A DNA stretch of 64,000 nucleotides from RPQJ01 sp963754125 (GCA_963754125.1 CAVWEX010000001.1:124001-188000), one strand, 5' to 3'. Shown: positions 35,671 through 44,778, counted from the first letter of the stretch. Notes: generated by a model not told the origin, from the letters alone. Numbers and translations are program-made.

Positions 35671-36657
35671 ATGCAGATCATTGCCCCACTATTCTCGATG
35701 CTGATGGCGGCGGCGATCCTGGGCATCGGGTCGGCGGTCGCAGCCGAGTTCGATGTCTTCCAGTACGAGGTGCAGGCTCGCGATGCCGAGCGCTTCGCCG
35801 AGTTGTTCCGGCAGACGCAGGGCCGCCCGACCGCGGAGCAGATCTCGCAGCACTACCTGCAGGGTGCGGGCCGGGGTGTCGAGATCTTCACCCCTGGACG
35901 CATCGAGGACGCGGAACACATGGCGACTCGCGTGGAAAGGCTCAATTCCGACTACCGACATGCGATCGACACCTGCCTGCCATTGACGGCTGAGCTGAGC
36001 GGGGAACTGCGCGCGGTGTATCTCGCCTACCACGGCCTGCTGCCACGGCATCCACTGCCGCAGATCCACCTCGTGTTCGGCAGCGGCAATTCGGGCGGCA
36101 CCGCGGCCTCCGATGCACAGGTCCTGGGGCTCGAAGTGGCTTGTCGCTCCGGCATCGGTCCCGACGAGTACCGCCGCTACATGCGCACGATGTTTGCGCA
36201 CGAGACCGCGCACAGCTGGCAGCCACGGGTCGATGACACCGGGATGCCGGACCTGCTGCTGTTCGCCGCACTGCGCGAAGGCACGCCCGACTACCTGGCA
36301 GGCCTGGTGACCGGAGCGACGCCGAGTCCCGAGCGCGAAGCATTTGCGCGACCTCGGGAGCGAGCGCTGTGGGCGCAGTTCCAGCGGGACCGACAGACCC
36401 TGCTCGCACGCAGCTCGGACGAGCTGTCGCGTGAGTCCGCGGCCGGCCAGGCCTTCTATCGATGGTTCGCGAACTACGGCAGCGCGCCCGACGACTGGCC
36501 TCACGAGGTCGGGTACTGGGTCGGGATGCAGATCGCCGCTGACTACGTCGCGATGGCCGAGGACAAGGCGCAGGCGATCCGCGAGCTGCTGGAGCTCAAG
36601 GATCCGCAGGCCGTTCTCACGGCGAGCGGCTATCAGGAGCGAATGAAGGAGGACTGA
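35671..36657 (+). CDS. Exported zinc-metalloprotease-like protein (DUF2268-like)
   Basis: A 328-aa protein with signal peptide (MQIIAPLFSMLMAAAILGIGS). The gluzincin-like motif FAHETAHSWQP (HExxH, about 177-181) is followed 29 residues on by EGTPDYLAG, where the third ligand or a conserved Glu could lie. WPHEVGYWVGMQIAADY in the C-terminal part matches the DUF2268 family of predicted Zn-dependent proteases. The substrate is unknown. Its last 41 bases overlap the 3' end of the convergent RDD gene. Confidence 0.75.
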   Translation: MQIIAPLFSMLMAAAILGIGSAVAAEFDVFQYEVQARDAERFAELFRQTQGRPTAEQISQHYLQGAGRGVEIFTPGRIEDAEHMATRVERLNSDYRHAIDTCLPLTAELSGELRAVYLAYHGLLPRHPLPQIHLVFGSGNSGGTAASDAQVLGLEVACRSGIGPDEYRRYMRTMFAHETAHSWQPRVDDTGMPDLLLFAALREGTPDYLAGLVTGATPSPEREAFARPRERALWAQFQRDRQTLLARSSDELSRESAAGQAFYRWFANYGSAPDDWPHEVGYWVGMQIAADYVAMAEDKAQAIRELLELKDPQAVLTASGYQERMKED

Positions 36658-37138
36658 CGGCCGGGTCCCGTGGACTCACAAAAGCCGGCGCGCGACCGCG
36701 ACGTCGGGAGCGGACCACGACCGTGCCCGCGAGCTTGTCGTGCCACCCCTGCTTGCGCGGGTCGAAGGCCACCCAGAGGATCCCGAGCATGAACGGGATG
36801 ATGGAGACGTAGTACGCCAGGTAACGGCCCACGAGTTGCCCGCTGCGCGGCTTCGCACCGGTACGGGCATCCACGATGCGCGCCCCGATGGCGATCTTGC
36901 CCGGCGTCGCCTGACGGTAGATCCAGAACAGCACCACCGCGACCGCCGGCAGGAACCAGTTGATCAGGAAATCGGCGGGCCCCTGGACCCAGTCGGTCGA
37001 GGACCAGTATTGCCGGCCGTAGATCATGGTCACGAGGGGCACGGTGATGAACAGGACCAGCACCGTATCGATCAGCGCTGCACCGACCCGCGGCCAGAAG
37101 CCGACGTACTCGAGCTCTTCGGTATCGGTGTTCTGCAT
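36617..37138 (-). CDS. RDD-family membrane protein, 173 aa
   Basis: Starts MQNTDTEELEYVGFWPRVGAAL, the typical RDD N-terminus with the first Arg, then AALIDTVLVL (the Asp of RDD). Three membrane helices follow (about 20-42, 60-75, 102-125) with TPGKIAIGARIVD between helices and DPRKQGWHDKLAGT near the end, all family signatures. RDD proteins are suggested to be ion or small-molecule transporters, but most are uncharacterised. The Ser/Pro-rich end overlaps the converging protease gene. Confidence 0.88.
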   Translation of the reverse strand: MQNTDTEELEYVGFWPRVGAALIDTVLVLFITVPLVTMIYGRQYWSSTDWVQGPADFLINWFLPAVAVVLFWIYRQATPGKIAIGARIVDARTGAKPRSGQLVGRYLAYYVSIIPFMLGILWVAFDPRKQGWHDKLAGTVVVRSRRRGRAPAFVSPRDPAVSPPSFAPDSRSP

Positions 37139-37156
37139 GGCTCCCCTCAGGAAGAA

Positions 37157-37591
37157 TTAGTTTGCGGTTCTCGACGCGGCCGCCAGCGGTCCCGGTGGCA
37201 TCAGGACCGTATGAATCATGTGCATGACGCCGTTCGATGCCGCGATATCGGCCTGCTCAATCTTGATGCCATTGACGAATATGTCCCCGTCCTGCAGCGC
37301 GACGGCCAGAGTCGTTCCCGCCATGGTCTTGATGTCGCGAGACGTCATGTCCCTTGCCGTGAAGATTTCGCAGGCGACGTGGTGAGCGAGCAACGCGTAC
37401 AGCTTGTCAGGGTCCCGCAGCAGACTATCGAGCGCACCGGGCGCAAGGGCCTTGAACGCCTCGTCCGTCGGCGCGAACAGCGTATAGGGACCCGCCGTCC
37501 GCAGCGTGTCGCGGAACGAGGCTGCCTTGAGTATGCTGAGCAGCGTCGTGAACTTGCCGGCATCGATTGCCGTGTCGATGATGTTTTTCAC
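37157..37591 (-). CDS. Fasciclin (FAS1) domain protein, 144 aa
   Basis: One complete FAS1 domain: IIDTAIDAGKFTTLLSILKAA, the H1 box YTLFAPTDEAFKAL, and the H2-like YALLAHHVACEIF plus HMIHTVLMP at the end. The GTG at 37591 gives the usual short start (VKNIIDTAIDAG); ATG 37687 or further upstream starts add sequence with no signal peptide. FAS1 domains mediate adhesion or small-molecule binding. With no export signal this copy seems cytoplasmic. It lies 18 bases downstream of the RDD gene start in antisense order, i.e. upstream in the same minus-strand run. Confidence 0.78.
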   Translation of the reverse strand: MKNIIDTAIDAGKFTTLLSILKAASFRDTLRTAGPYTLFAPTDEAFKALAPGALDSLLRDPDKLYALLAHHVACEIFTARDMTSRDIKTMAGTTLAVALQDGDIFVNGIKIEQADIAASNGVMHMIHTVLMPPGPLAAASRTAN

Positions 37592-37751
37592 TGGAAGCTT
37601 TCTGTCCGTGGCGACGAGGACCACATCAGCCCTGAACCGTTCAGTGTGCGCGCGATCGCCGTCGCGTGCCGGATTCGGCCGAAACATTAATGACCGATGC
37701 CGTCCTGACCCGCGAGCCGAGGGCCCGGCTGAACGCCCACGAGGGGGTGGC

Positions 37752-38934
37752 GTGAGGACCATCTGGCCGGCGGCCCGCCCCTGGATCGTCGCGGTCTGGC
37801 TCGGCGGACTCGTCGTCCCTGCACTCGCGGCAGACTACGTGCCCCCGCGCGGCGCGTGGGCGACACGCTCTGCGGTGGACGCCGGCTTTGACCCGGCGAG
37901 ACTTAACGCCGCGGTCGCACTCGCGAAGCAGAAGACCGTTGCCGAACCCGCGGACCTCGGTCCCGTAATCCTGAACCATTACGCGGCACGCGAACCGGGC
38001 TTCCGCGTCCTCGGCCCCACGGGTACGCGCGCAGGGGGCAGCGGACTCGTCCTGCGCGCCGGCTACGTCGTTGCGCAGTGGGGTGACGTCGAACGACCCG
38101 AGATGGTGTTCAGCGTTGCCAAGAGTGTGCTGGCAACCGTCGCCGGCGCGGCCTTTGCCGATGGCCGCATCGGCAGCATCGACGATCCCGTCGCACGCTA
38201 CGTGCCCGAGCCGCACTTCACGGGCGATCACAACGGCGCGATCACATGGCGGCACCTGCTCGAGCAGAGTTCCGACTGGCGCGGCACGCTCTGGGAGGTG
38301 CCGGACTGGGCGGATCGCCCGACCGGCACCACGCTGCGGGAGTGGCAAGCCCAGCCCCGCGTCACACCGGGCACCGTGCACGAGTACAACGACGTGCGCG
38401 TCAACCTGCTGGCGCTGACGCTGCTGCACGTGCTGCGCGACCCGCTGCCGCGCGTGCTGCGCGAGCGCATCATGGATCCGATCGGCGCCTCGTCGACCTG
38501 GCGCTGGTACGGCTACGACAACTCGTGGGTCGAGATCGACGGGCTGCGCATGCAGTCGGTGTCGGGCGGCGGCCACTTCGGCGGCGGCCTGTTCATCTCG
38601 ACGGCGGATCTCGCACGCTTCGGCCTGCTCATCCAGCGTGAGCGGGCGCTGGGACGGGACGACGCTCGTGGACCCCGGCTGGATCCAGACGATGACCACG
38701 CCCTCCAAACCCAAATCCGATTACGGCCTGCTGTGGTGGCTCAACACCGGTCGCAAGGCGATCCCGGCGGCGCCGGCCTCAGCCTTCTGGGCACTCGGGT
38801 TCGGCGGCAACTATGTCTATGTCGACCGCGAGCACGACCTCGTGGTCGTGCTGCGCTGGGTGCCGGACGGTCATGGCGAGGCCGTCATCTCGGCGATCAT
38901 CGAGGCGCTGCAGGCCGGCCCGGGCGGCCGTTGA
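37752..38934 (+). CDS. Exported serine beta-lactamase-fold hydrolase (class C type), one frameshift
   Basis: A GTG at 37752 after GAGGGGG gives a signal-peptide protein (IWPAARPWIVAVWLGGLVVP). The catalytic SxxK is FSVAKSVLA (about 120) and the second motif is EYNDVRVN (Y-x-N). The frame breaks near 38640; past it the sequence continues in another frame (GTTLVDPGWIQTM, DYGLLWWLN, ALGFGGNYVYVD) to a normal end. The whole is about 393 aa. It may be an esterase, D-amino peptidase or penicillin-recognising enzyme; true beta-lactamase activity is not implied. Confidence 0.82.
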
Positions 38935-38955
38935 CGGGCCCAGGCCGGGTCCTGA

Positions 38956-39507
38956 TCAGTAGTGATCCCTCAAGTACTGGTACGAAACGGCGGCGATGTA
39001 GTCCAGCAGGTTCTGGTCGCTCTTGCCGATTGACCATCCCCCGGTCATCCCGTCCGCACTCAGCGCAATTCGGGGTTTGGCGATCAGCGTCCCCGTGTCG
39101 CCATCGGTCATGGTGAGGTCGAGATCGATGTTCGAGTCACCGGCCATCGCACCGGCCCAGAAGCGCGCGCCTCCGCTGACGACCTTGAGGCTCGCCAACT
39201 GGGGCTCGACCACCAACCGGCCGGAGCGCTTTGCATCGGGCGGCGCCGATCGCCACTCTTCGAACAAGGGTTCCAGCTTCCGGCGCATCGTGGCGTCCAA
39301 CTCGCCCGCCTTCTCGACCTTGCCATGCTCCTTCAAGACCGCCGGACTCAAGGTCATGGGCTTCAACTCGAAGCTCGAAAAACTCGAGAAGGATCGGGAT
39401 GGCGCCGGCATCCGTGCCGACTCCGTTCGAGCCACGGACTCGAGGCTCTCGGGTGTCGCTGCGCAGCCGGCAAGCAGGACCAATGCAACGCTGATCAGCA
39501 ATTTCAT
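38956..39507 (-). CDS. Lipoprotein of unknown function (DUF4410-like), 183 aa
   Basis: Begins MKLLISVALVLLAGCAATP, a standard lipobox with Cys15. The mature part carries FELKPMTLSPAVLKE, a KLEPLFEEW helix, then GGARFWAGAMAGDSNIDLDLTM and a last DYIAAVSYQYLRDHY helix. The order alpha-beta with a Gly/Ala-rich middle and a D-x-D-TGTL strand resembles DUF4410-type lipoproteins thought to sit at the outer membrane. It is downstream of the kinase-like gene on the same strand by 48 bases, so the two may be one unit. Confidence 0.6.
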   Translation of the reverse strand: MKLLISVALVLLAGCAATPESLESVARTESARMPAPSRSFSSFSSFELKPMTLSPAVLKEHGKVEKAGELDATMRRKLEPLFEEWRSAPPDAKRSGRLVVEPQLASLKVVSGGARFWAGAMAGDSNIDLDLTMTDGDTGTLIAKPRIALSADGMTGGWSIGKSDQNLLDYIAAVSYQYLRDHY

Positions 39508-39554
39508 CGATGTCTCCCTGGTGTTGGAGGGCGCGCCGCGTCATCGCTGCGCGA

Positions 39555-41972
39555 CTAACGCTGCAAGCCGCCTGCCGGATCGTCCAGCGGCCATTGGTCC
39601 GGCTTTGCGCCATCGCAGGCGTTTCGGCGGATCAATTCATAGCTCGGCGTGAAGCCGAGCTCGCAACTTCGCACGCACAGGACGCGGAACACCGCGACAT
39701 CGAGCCCGGTCGTTTCGTGGTATGCGCGCTTGAGGCCGGCCCACCGCGAAGCCGAGATCCGCTGTGCGCTGAGCGCAAACGAACTGCAGTCGCGGTTGAC
39801 AGCGCAATCCTCGAGGGATCGGGCAACGAGCGCGCAATCCGACCGGCTGAGCGGCCGGACGGGCGCGCGGCTGCGCTCCACCACGAGGTTGCCCGCAGCA
39901 CTCAGCGTGGCGAGGCGACGCTCGCCGTTCCACGTACCGAGATCCACCTGCACGCCCGCGCTCGACGCGGAGACGACGGGTTGACTGGAGCCGACCCACA
40001 AGTCGGGCATCCGGCGAAGCGTGGGCGGTGATCCTGGACGCAGCTCGAGCCAGAACGGTCTTCGCAGCCCGCAGGGCGCCTCGGCGTCGTCGCAGCGCGT
40101 GAACCCCACGATCACTTCGCGGTCCGCGAACACCGCTCGATGCGCAAACGCGATGCGGTCCTCGCACAGGTCGGGGATGGCGTCGCCGTCGGGCTGGCCA
40201 ATGCGCTGGCACTGTCCGTCGTCGGCAGGGAGGATGCTCAATGTCCCGGCGACGGTCGCGAGCGTCGTGTCGGTCGCCGTCAGATCCTGCTGCGAGAGGA
40301 GTTCCGCAACCGTTGTCTCGATCTCCGCAGGCGGCGCGGGGGGAGCCACCGGCGCAGGCTGGACGGCATCGATGGACGCGGCTGGAGGCACATCAACCGC
40401 CGCGCCGGAGGACGTCGCCCGGTCGCGACCAGGCTCCATCGACCAGAGCAGATAAGCCGCTGGCAGGACGAGCACGGCGGCCACCCCCCACCACAGCCCG
40501 CGTGACGGACGCGGGAGAGCTGCCGGGACGGCACCGGTCGGCGAGCGGCCGGCGTCCTGAATCGGGGCGACCGAAGCCACCGGCTCGGTCCGGACGCTGC
40601 CCGCCGGGTCCAGTGAACGGCCGGGCAGGACACCCTGCGAGCGCAACCGGTAGCTTGCCTCGGCTTCCGCGAGCCGCTGCAACTGGCCCTGCTCCTCGAT
40701 CGTGATGGAGACGTCCTTCCGGTACGGCACGCCCCCGCGGTCGCTCGCGACCGGCTCGACCAGCCCCACCGCGCTGATCCACTGACCAACCCAGGTCTCG
40801 TCCGGGACCGTCTCGAGACGGGACAGCGAGTCTGGCCAGAGCGTCAGGCAGACCATGTCGCACGCGGGGTCGCTGAACTCGACTCGCAGGCACGCCGGTC
40901 CCTCGATCGTAGCGGGGCCCAGCGCGACGCTCACGACACGACCGACCAGTTCGACGCGCTCGCCAACGTGCCTGCAGCACTGCGCAAAGTCCGCGGCGTC
41001 GACGACGCCGTTCGCCGGCAGGTACGACGGGCGCTCGTGCGCAGCCGGGTCGCCGGACAGCTCGACGGAGGCCGCCGGGATCCCGCGACCAGCCACGAAA
41101 TCCTCCAGCGGCGGTATCGATTCGAACGGCGCCACGCAGACCGCCGCCAGGTCCCGCGTCCGCTGCTCGAACCCCGGCTCGCGGCCCAGGAGGGCGAGAA
41201 TCGCCGAGTGCGACGGATCGGTGAAGTCGGTCGCACGCAGGAGGAACGCGTCCTCGCCGCTGCCGGTGAGGTCCCAGAGGTCCGGGCGGACGCTGAGCGC
41301 ACGCAGTGCGAAGTCGATCACCGCGAACGAGAAGACGTCGAGGCTCGCGTCGAAATGCCGCGACCGCCGCCCCGGGTGCTGGAAATTGCGCTGGCCAAGC
41401 TCCGCGCTGGCGAGCGGCGCCAGTTCGGGCACGAACAGCCCGTCGTAGTCGATCAGTCGCAGGTTGCCATCGCCCTGCACGATGACATTCGATGGCTGGA
41501 TATCGCCGTGCGCCACGCCCTTCGCGCGCAGGTGCATCGCGAGCCGGCGCAGCGCGAACCGCAGCTCGAGCAAGGCGCCGGCGTCACGACGGTGCTCGGC
41601 AACGTATGCCGCCAGGCTCGGGCCGTCCACCCAGTCCATCCGCACGATCGGGTAGGTGCCGCTCTCGGTGGTAATGCCCTTGGGCTGGAACTGGCAGTCG
41701 ACGAAATACGGACTGTTGATCCGCCCGAGGTGACGCTCGATGGCGCCGTACCGCACGGGCAGCGCGTCGAGCTCCTTGTGGAAACAGCGGACGGCGTACT
41801 TGCCCGAGCTCGTCACCACCGCGAACGTCAGTGCGTACGTGCCACCGTGCACGACGGGCAGCCCGGACCCGCGGGTGCATAACGTACCCCGGCCGAGCAC
41901 GGGATCCGACAGCACGACGTCCAGGCTGAGCCGGAGTGCGTCTGCGTACTCGCCGAATGATGGGTAATGCAT
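39555..41972 (-). CDS. Transmembrane Ser/Thr kinase-like protein with OB-fold-like and extracytoplasmic domains
   Basis: An 805-aa protein. The kinase-like domain is at about 45-290: KYAVRCFHKELD (Arg in place of the usual VAIK Lys), HGDIQPSNVIV (catalytic loop, 155-165) and LIDYDGLFVPE (metal-binding Asp). This set, with NFQHPGRR after it, matches a bacterial kinase subfamily often found near tellurite-resistance (TerY-P-type) modules. An OB-fold-like segment (RVELVGRVVSV..., 337-430), a low-complexity linker and one membrane helix (about 493-510, WWGVAAVLVLPAAYLLW) follow. The outer 280 residues have about 12 cysteines. No Ter genes or phosphatase lie nearby. Target unknown. Confidence 0.78.
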   Translation of the reverse strand: MHYPSFGEYADALRLSLDVVLSDPVLGRGTLCTRGSGLPVVHGGTYALTFAVVTSSGKYAVRCFHKELDALPVRYGAIERHLGRINSPYFVDCQFQPKGITTESGTYPIVRMDWVDGPSLAAYVAEHRRDAGALLELRFALRRLAMHLRAKGVAHGDIQPSNVIVQGDGNLRLIDYDGLFVPELAPLASAELGQRNFQHPGRRSRHFDASLDVFSFAVIDFALRALSVRPDLWDLTGSGEDAFLLRATDFTDPSHSAILALLGREPGFEQRTRDLAAVCVAPFESIPPLEDFVAGRGIPAASVELSGDPAAHERPSYLPANGVVDAADFAQCCRHVGERVELVGRVVSVALGPATIEGPACLRVEFSDPACDMVCLTLWPDSLSRLETVPDETWVGQWISAVGLVEPVASDRGGVPYRKDVSITIEEQGQLQRLAEAEASYRLRSQGVLPGRSLDPAGSVRTEPVASVAPIQDAGRSPTGAVPAALPRPSRGLWWGVAAVLVLPAAYLLWSMEPGRDRATSSGAAVDVPPAASIDAVQPAPVAPPAPPAEIETTVAELLSQQDLTATDTTLATVAGTLSILPADDGQCQRIGQPDGDAIPDLCEDRIAFAHRAVFADREVIVGFTRCDDAEAPCGLRRPFWLELRPGSPPTLRRMPDLWVGSSQPVVSASSAGVQVDLGTWNGERRLATLSAAGNLVVERSRAPVRPLSRSDCALVARSLEDCAVNRDCSSFALSAQRISASRWAGLKRAYHETTGLDVAVFRVLCVRSCELGFTPSYELIRRNACDGAKPDQWPLDDPAGGLQR

Positions 41973-42188
41973 GTCGGGGATCTGGGCACCGCGGGTCGAG
42001 CAGGCCTGGAGCCGAGTCCAAGATTACTCCATGGCCAGAAAGCCAAAAGGCCTCATCGCCAACGCGGACACATCAGGGTCCTGGACCGGCGGGGCTGGCC
42101 AAGGCCAGCGTGCGTGCGGCACCGCACAGAGCGTGAGCAAGGCCACCCATACTCTTCCGGGCAACGGCGCGCAGTCTGGGAGCATGGG

Positions 42189-42395
42189 ATGAGCTGGGCA
42201 GAAGAGATGAAGGTAAATGCCGATGTTGCGTCGCTGGAACGCCACTCCACTGACGCGAACTCCATGCGTAGCGCAACATCGAGCTCCTGGGACCCACATG
42301 AGGTCTGGGTGACCCGCGTCAAGCAGCCTCGAGAGCGGGCGGCCAGCCAGGCTGAACCCAGCGCCGAGACTCAGGTGCTCGAGCTGCGAGACTAG
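42189..42395 (+). CDS. Small protein with conserved-looking WDPHEVW motif, 68 aa
   Basis: The ATG at 42189 follows GGGAG by 6 bases. The product begins MSWAEEMKVNADVASLERH and contains WDPHEVWVTRVKQPRERAA, a tryptophan motif (WDPxEVWxTRVK) that I recall from many short uncharacterised proteobacterial proteins. The C-terminus is acidic and polar (AETQVLELRD). No membrane segment. It lies in an otherwise empty 450-base gap and is followed 28 bases later by the M15-like paralogue. The motif is the chief reason for calling it real. Confidence 0.55.
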   Translation: MSWAEEMKVNADVASLERHSTDANSMRSATSSSWDPHEVWVTRVKQPRERAASQAEPSAETQVLELRD

Positions 42396-42423
42396 GGCTG
42401 CCGGGTCAACGACGAGGGTGGCA

Positions 42424-43227
42424 ATGACCAAAACGGTCTGGATAGCCACAATTGCAGCGTTTATACCCGCGCTGACGGCGGTCGGCCCTGCCTGGGCGGC
42501 CGCTCCAGATACCACTCCGCTACAATCGTATGTCGCGTCGATCAGCGCGCAGCTCGATCCTCGTGTGGCGCAGACCTTGGCTCAACTCGACGGCACCGGC
42601 CGGCAACTGCTGGCGCTGAGTTCATACCTGCGGAGCGCGTCTCACCTTGCCGAACGCTGGAGCTGGACCCAGGAACAGATCGAGGCGTTCGAGGGCTCCC
42701 CGGAGCAACGCGACCTGCAGAGGGAGATCGACAAGGTCAGGACCGCGTTCGTCGCTGCCAACCCCGGTTTCGAGTTGTACGTGAATTCACGTGTGCGCAG
42801 CCTCGACGTGCAGGTCGAGCACTGGAACAGCAACCAGTCGGTGAAGGCAGCGGCGGATGAGATCCTCGTCGCCGCGCAGGCCCTGATCGCTTCGCCTGGG
42901 TTCCCTGCGGATCGGCCCGAGCAAGCCCGGCAGACACTCAGGAAGTTCCTGTCCGGACACAGGCCCGTGCCGACGCCGACGATCGCCGCACCCGGGTTGT
43001 CTTTTCACGGCCAAATGAGAGCGATCGACTTTCAGGTGCACCAGGGCGGGCGGGTCATTGCTGGCCCGAGCACGGCTGCCATCGCTACGGAGTGGGCCGC
43101 GGCGAGATGGGCGGCGAAACTCGATGCGGCCGTGCGTGCGGCGAGCGACCGATTCGTCGGTCCGCAGGATTCGCCGCCGGCGCCGTGGCACTACACCTAT
43201 CTGCCGGACGCGGCAGCCCACGACTAA
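42424..43227 (+). CDS. Secreted M15-like paralogue lacking the catalytic Glu
   Basis: A 267-aa protein from the ATG at 42424 with signal peptide (MTKTVWIATIAAFIPALTAV). It aligns end to end with the protein at 15811-16620: shared LRSASHLAERWSW, NPGF-LYVN, VRSL-, APGLS-HG and PWHY blocks. The zinc-type histidine and aspartate are kept (SFHGQMRAIDF), but the residue before PWHY is Ala (PAPWHYTY) where the other copy has Glu. If the M15 reading is right, this copy may be a binding or regulatory pseudoenzyme. Domain role is otherwise unknown. Confidence 0.6.
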   Translation: MTKTVWIATIAAFIPALTAVGPAWAAAPDTTPLQSYVASISAQLDPRVAQTLAQLDGTGRQLLALSSYLRSASHLAERWSWTQEQIEAFEGSPEQRDLQREIDKVRTAFVAANPGFELYVNSRVRSLDVQVEHWNSNQSVKAAADEILVAAQALIASPGFPADRPEQARQTLRKFLSGHRPVPTPTIAAPGLSFHGQMRAIDFQVHQGGRVIAGPSTAAIATEWAAARWAAKLDAAVRAASDRFVGPQDSPPAPWHYTYLPDAAAHD

Positions 43228-43293
43228 ACGGCGCCGCCGGGCGTGCCCGCTGCTACAGGATCGTCTGCTGGCGCCGGTACTCGCGTCGCTCGA

Positions 43294-43833
43294 TCACGCA
43301 GCAACCTTGCGGGCGCGTGCGGTCGTCTTGCGCACTGCGCGCTTGACCTTGCGCCTGGCTCTCTTCACCTCGGGAACCTTTTCCTCGGTTGCCTTGATGA
43401 CGATTTCGTACGCGTGCCGCGCGACGCCACGGAGGTCGCGGCCAGTAGCCTTGAAGATCTCGGCTGCACGGGTCGCGTGATTCACGATGCGGTCACGTGT
43501 CGCGCCCACCATCTCCGCCTGGTCAAGGACCAGATCGACGATGCCTTCCGCCTCCGCGGCACGCTCGAGCCGCATGGCCGCGGCGGTCAGCGACGACGTG
43601 ATGATCTCCGACTCCAGTTCGATCAGGTTCTGCACGGCGTTTTGGGAAACGCTCGCGAGTTTCACACCCGAGTGCGCCAGTGCCCGGACGGGCGCCTTCA
43701 GCGACTTCATGCCGCCGGCCGAATTCACGGCGATTTCGCGCATGGTCTCGATCGGTTCATCGCGGAACCTTTGCACCTGCTCAGCCAGATCCCGCTTCCG
43801 CTCGCTCCTGAACTCATTGACATGGGCATTCAT
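43294..43833 (-). CDS. Phasin-like protein, 179 aa
   Basis: A helical, Ala/Arg/Glu-rich cytoplasmic protein (MNAHVNEFRSERKRDLAEQV...) with the long amphipathic helices typical of PHA-granule-associated phasins (HSGVKLASVSQNAVQNLIEL, IFKATGRDLRGVARHAYEIV). It ends in a very basic tail (KRARRKVKRAVRKTTARARK) like the histone-H1-like tails of some granule proteins that bind DNA. Phasins coat polyhydroxyalkanoate granules; no phaC is in the window, so a general phasin-family or nucleoid-linked role is also possible. Confidence 0.65.
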   Translation of the reverse strand: MNAHVNEFRSERKRDLAEQVQRFRDEPIETMREIAVNSAGGMKSLKAPVRALAHSGVKLASVSQNAVQNLIELESEIITSSLTAAAMRLERAAEAEGIVDLVLDQAEMVGATRDRIVNHATRAAEIFKATGRDLRGVARHAYEIVIKATEEKVPEVKRARRKVKRAVRKTTARARKVAA

Positions 43834-43942
43834 CGGTTGCTCCTCACATGCTTGCTACAAAGGAGTATTTGCTGCTATGCAGCGTAGCCCTTGTCGCGTT
43901 GCCATCAAATAAGGGCATGTGGCAACCGCCATGGCGCGGCCG

Positions 43943-44422
43943 TCACTTCTCCGGGGCGCTCGGCATCGACCATTCCCCGGTCTTTGTATTGAGCTTGTGG
44001 CAGTGCATGCAGTCGCTCTTGAACGTGGTCACGTAAGCGTTATTCACCCCGCCCGAAAGGTGCACGAGATGCAGCAGGCGGACGAAGGGTGGCGCCTTCT
44101 TCGATCCGGCGTCGTGGCAATCCAGGCAGGCGCCCGGGATGTCTTCGAGCGAATCTTCGGCCGCGGGATGCTTGCCCTTCAGCGTGAGTACGGTGGGCGC
44201 GGCGGCCTTGCTTATCGCAAGCAGGTTGGGCTCGATCTTGCCGGCAGTCCATTCCTTCAGTGCGACGCTTAAGCGATTGTCGACACCCTTGGCTTTGTCG
44301 AGTACGTGGCAACTGACGCAGCCGTTCGGGTAGGCGTCGACGGCGGCCAGCCCTGTAGTCGGCAGAGCAACCAGCGTGATCGCAAGCACAGATGCAGCCA
44401 GAACGGTCCAGTGAAAATTCAT
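43943..44422 (-). CDS. Exported three-haem cytochrome c, 159 aa
   Basis: A signal peptide (ASVLAITLVALPTTGLA) precedes three CxxCH haem sites: CVSCH (about 34), CLDCH (about 99) and CMHCH (about 138). Spare histidines (HLVHLSGG, KHPAAED) could serve as second axial ligands, giving a bis-His low-potential periplasmic carrier. The small size and three separated sites do not match a named family I can be sure of. It probably passes electrons between an inner-membrane quinol enzyme and an unknown partner. No reductase gene adjoins. Confidence 0.82.
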   Translation of the reverse strand: MNFHWTVLAASVLAITLVALPTTGLAAVDAYPNGCVSCHVLDKAKGVDNRLSVALKEWTAGKIEPNLLAISKAAAPTVLTLKGKHPAAEDSLEDIPGACLDCHDAGSKKAPPFVRLLHLVHLSGGVNNAYVTTFKSDCMHCHKLNTKTGEWSMPSAPEK

Positions 44423-44537
44423 GTCGCACTCCTCGTGTCACGCGCGCGACGCACGCCGCCTGGCCGCGCCGCGAACCGCGGGCGGCCAGCACGGATTCAG
44501 TCGTCGTGCGATTGCGTCGTCCGCCCCGCTGAAATCA

Positions 44538-44714
44538 TCAGGCCAGCTTCCTGACGTCTTCCTTCAAGTCCTCATAGAGGACCTTCTTGTCGGCGGCATT
44601 CTTTTCGGCTGTGCCATTCTTTTGCAAGGCCTCGTTGCCGACGAGCATGCCGGTCGCTTCCTTGATCCGTCCTTTCACGGCCTGGACACGGCGTTTGATC
44701 TGCTTCTTGTTCAT
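44538..44714 (-). CDS. CsbD-like stress protein, 58 aa
   Basis: A 59-codon frame from ATG 44714: MNKKQIKRRVQAVKGRIKEA, then TGMLVGNEALQKNGTAEKNA and a final EDLKEDVRKLA. The KG-x-(I/K)KE-x2-G-x2-GN pattern marks CsbD-like small hydrophilic proteins, which are induced by general stress in many bacteria and whose mechanism is unknown. A second family member is directly upstream; they share the order and about a third of residues, consistent with tandem duplication. Confidence 0.8.
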   Translation of the reverse strand: MNKKQIKRRVQAVKGRIKEATGMLVGNEALQKNGTAEKNAADKKVLYEDLKEDVRKLA

Positions 44715-44778
44715 GACTTTCCCTCGCCTGCGGGGCCAGCCGAAGCCGGAACGACCGTCACGCGGAGTGGCTCACCAT

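Noticed and set aside
39555..41972. Tellurite-resistance (Ter) operon
   Set aside because: Only the kinase-like domain recalls that module; no TerD, TerB, TerY or PP2C phosphatase gene is present around it.
42024..42515. 163-codon minus-strand frame with two hydrophobic stretches
   Set aside because: Hydrophobic parts are antisense to the signal peptide of the M15-like paralogue, and the rest is antisense to the small WDPHEVW gene; no ribosome site.
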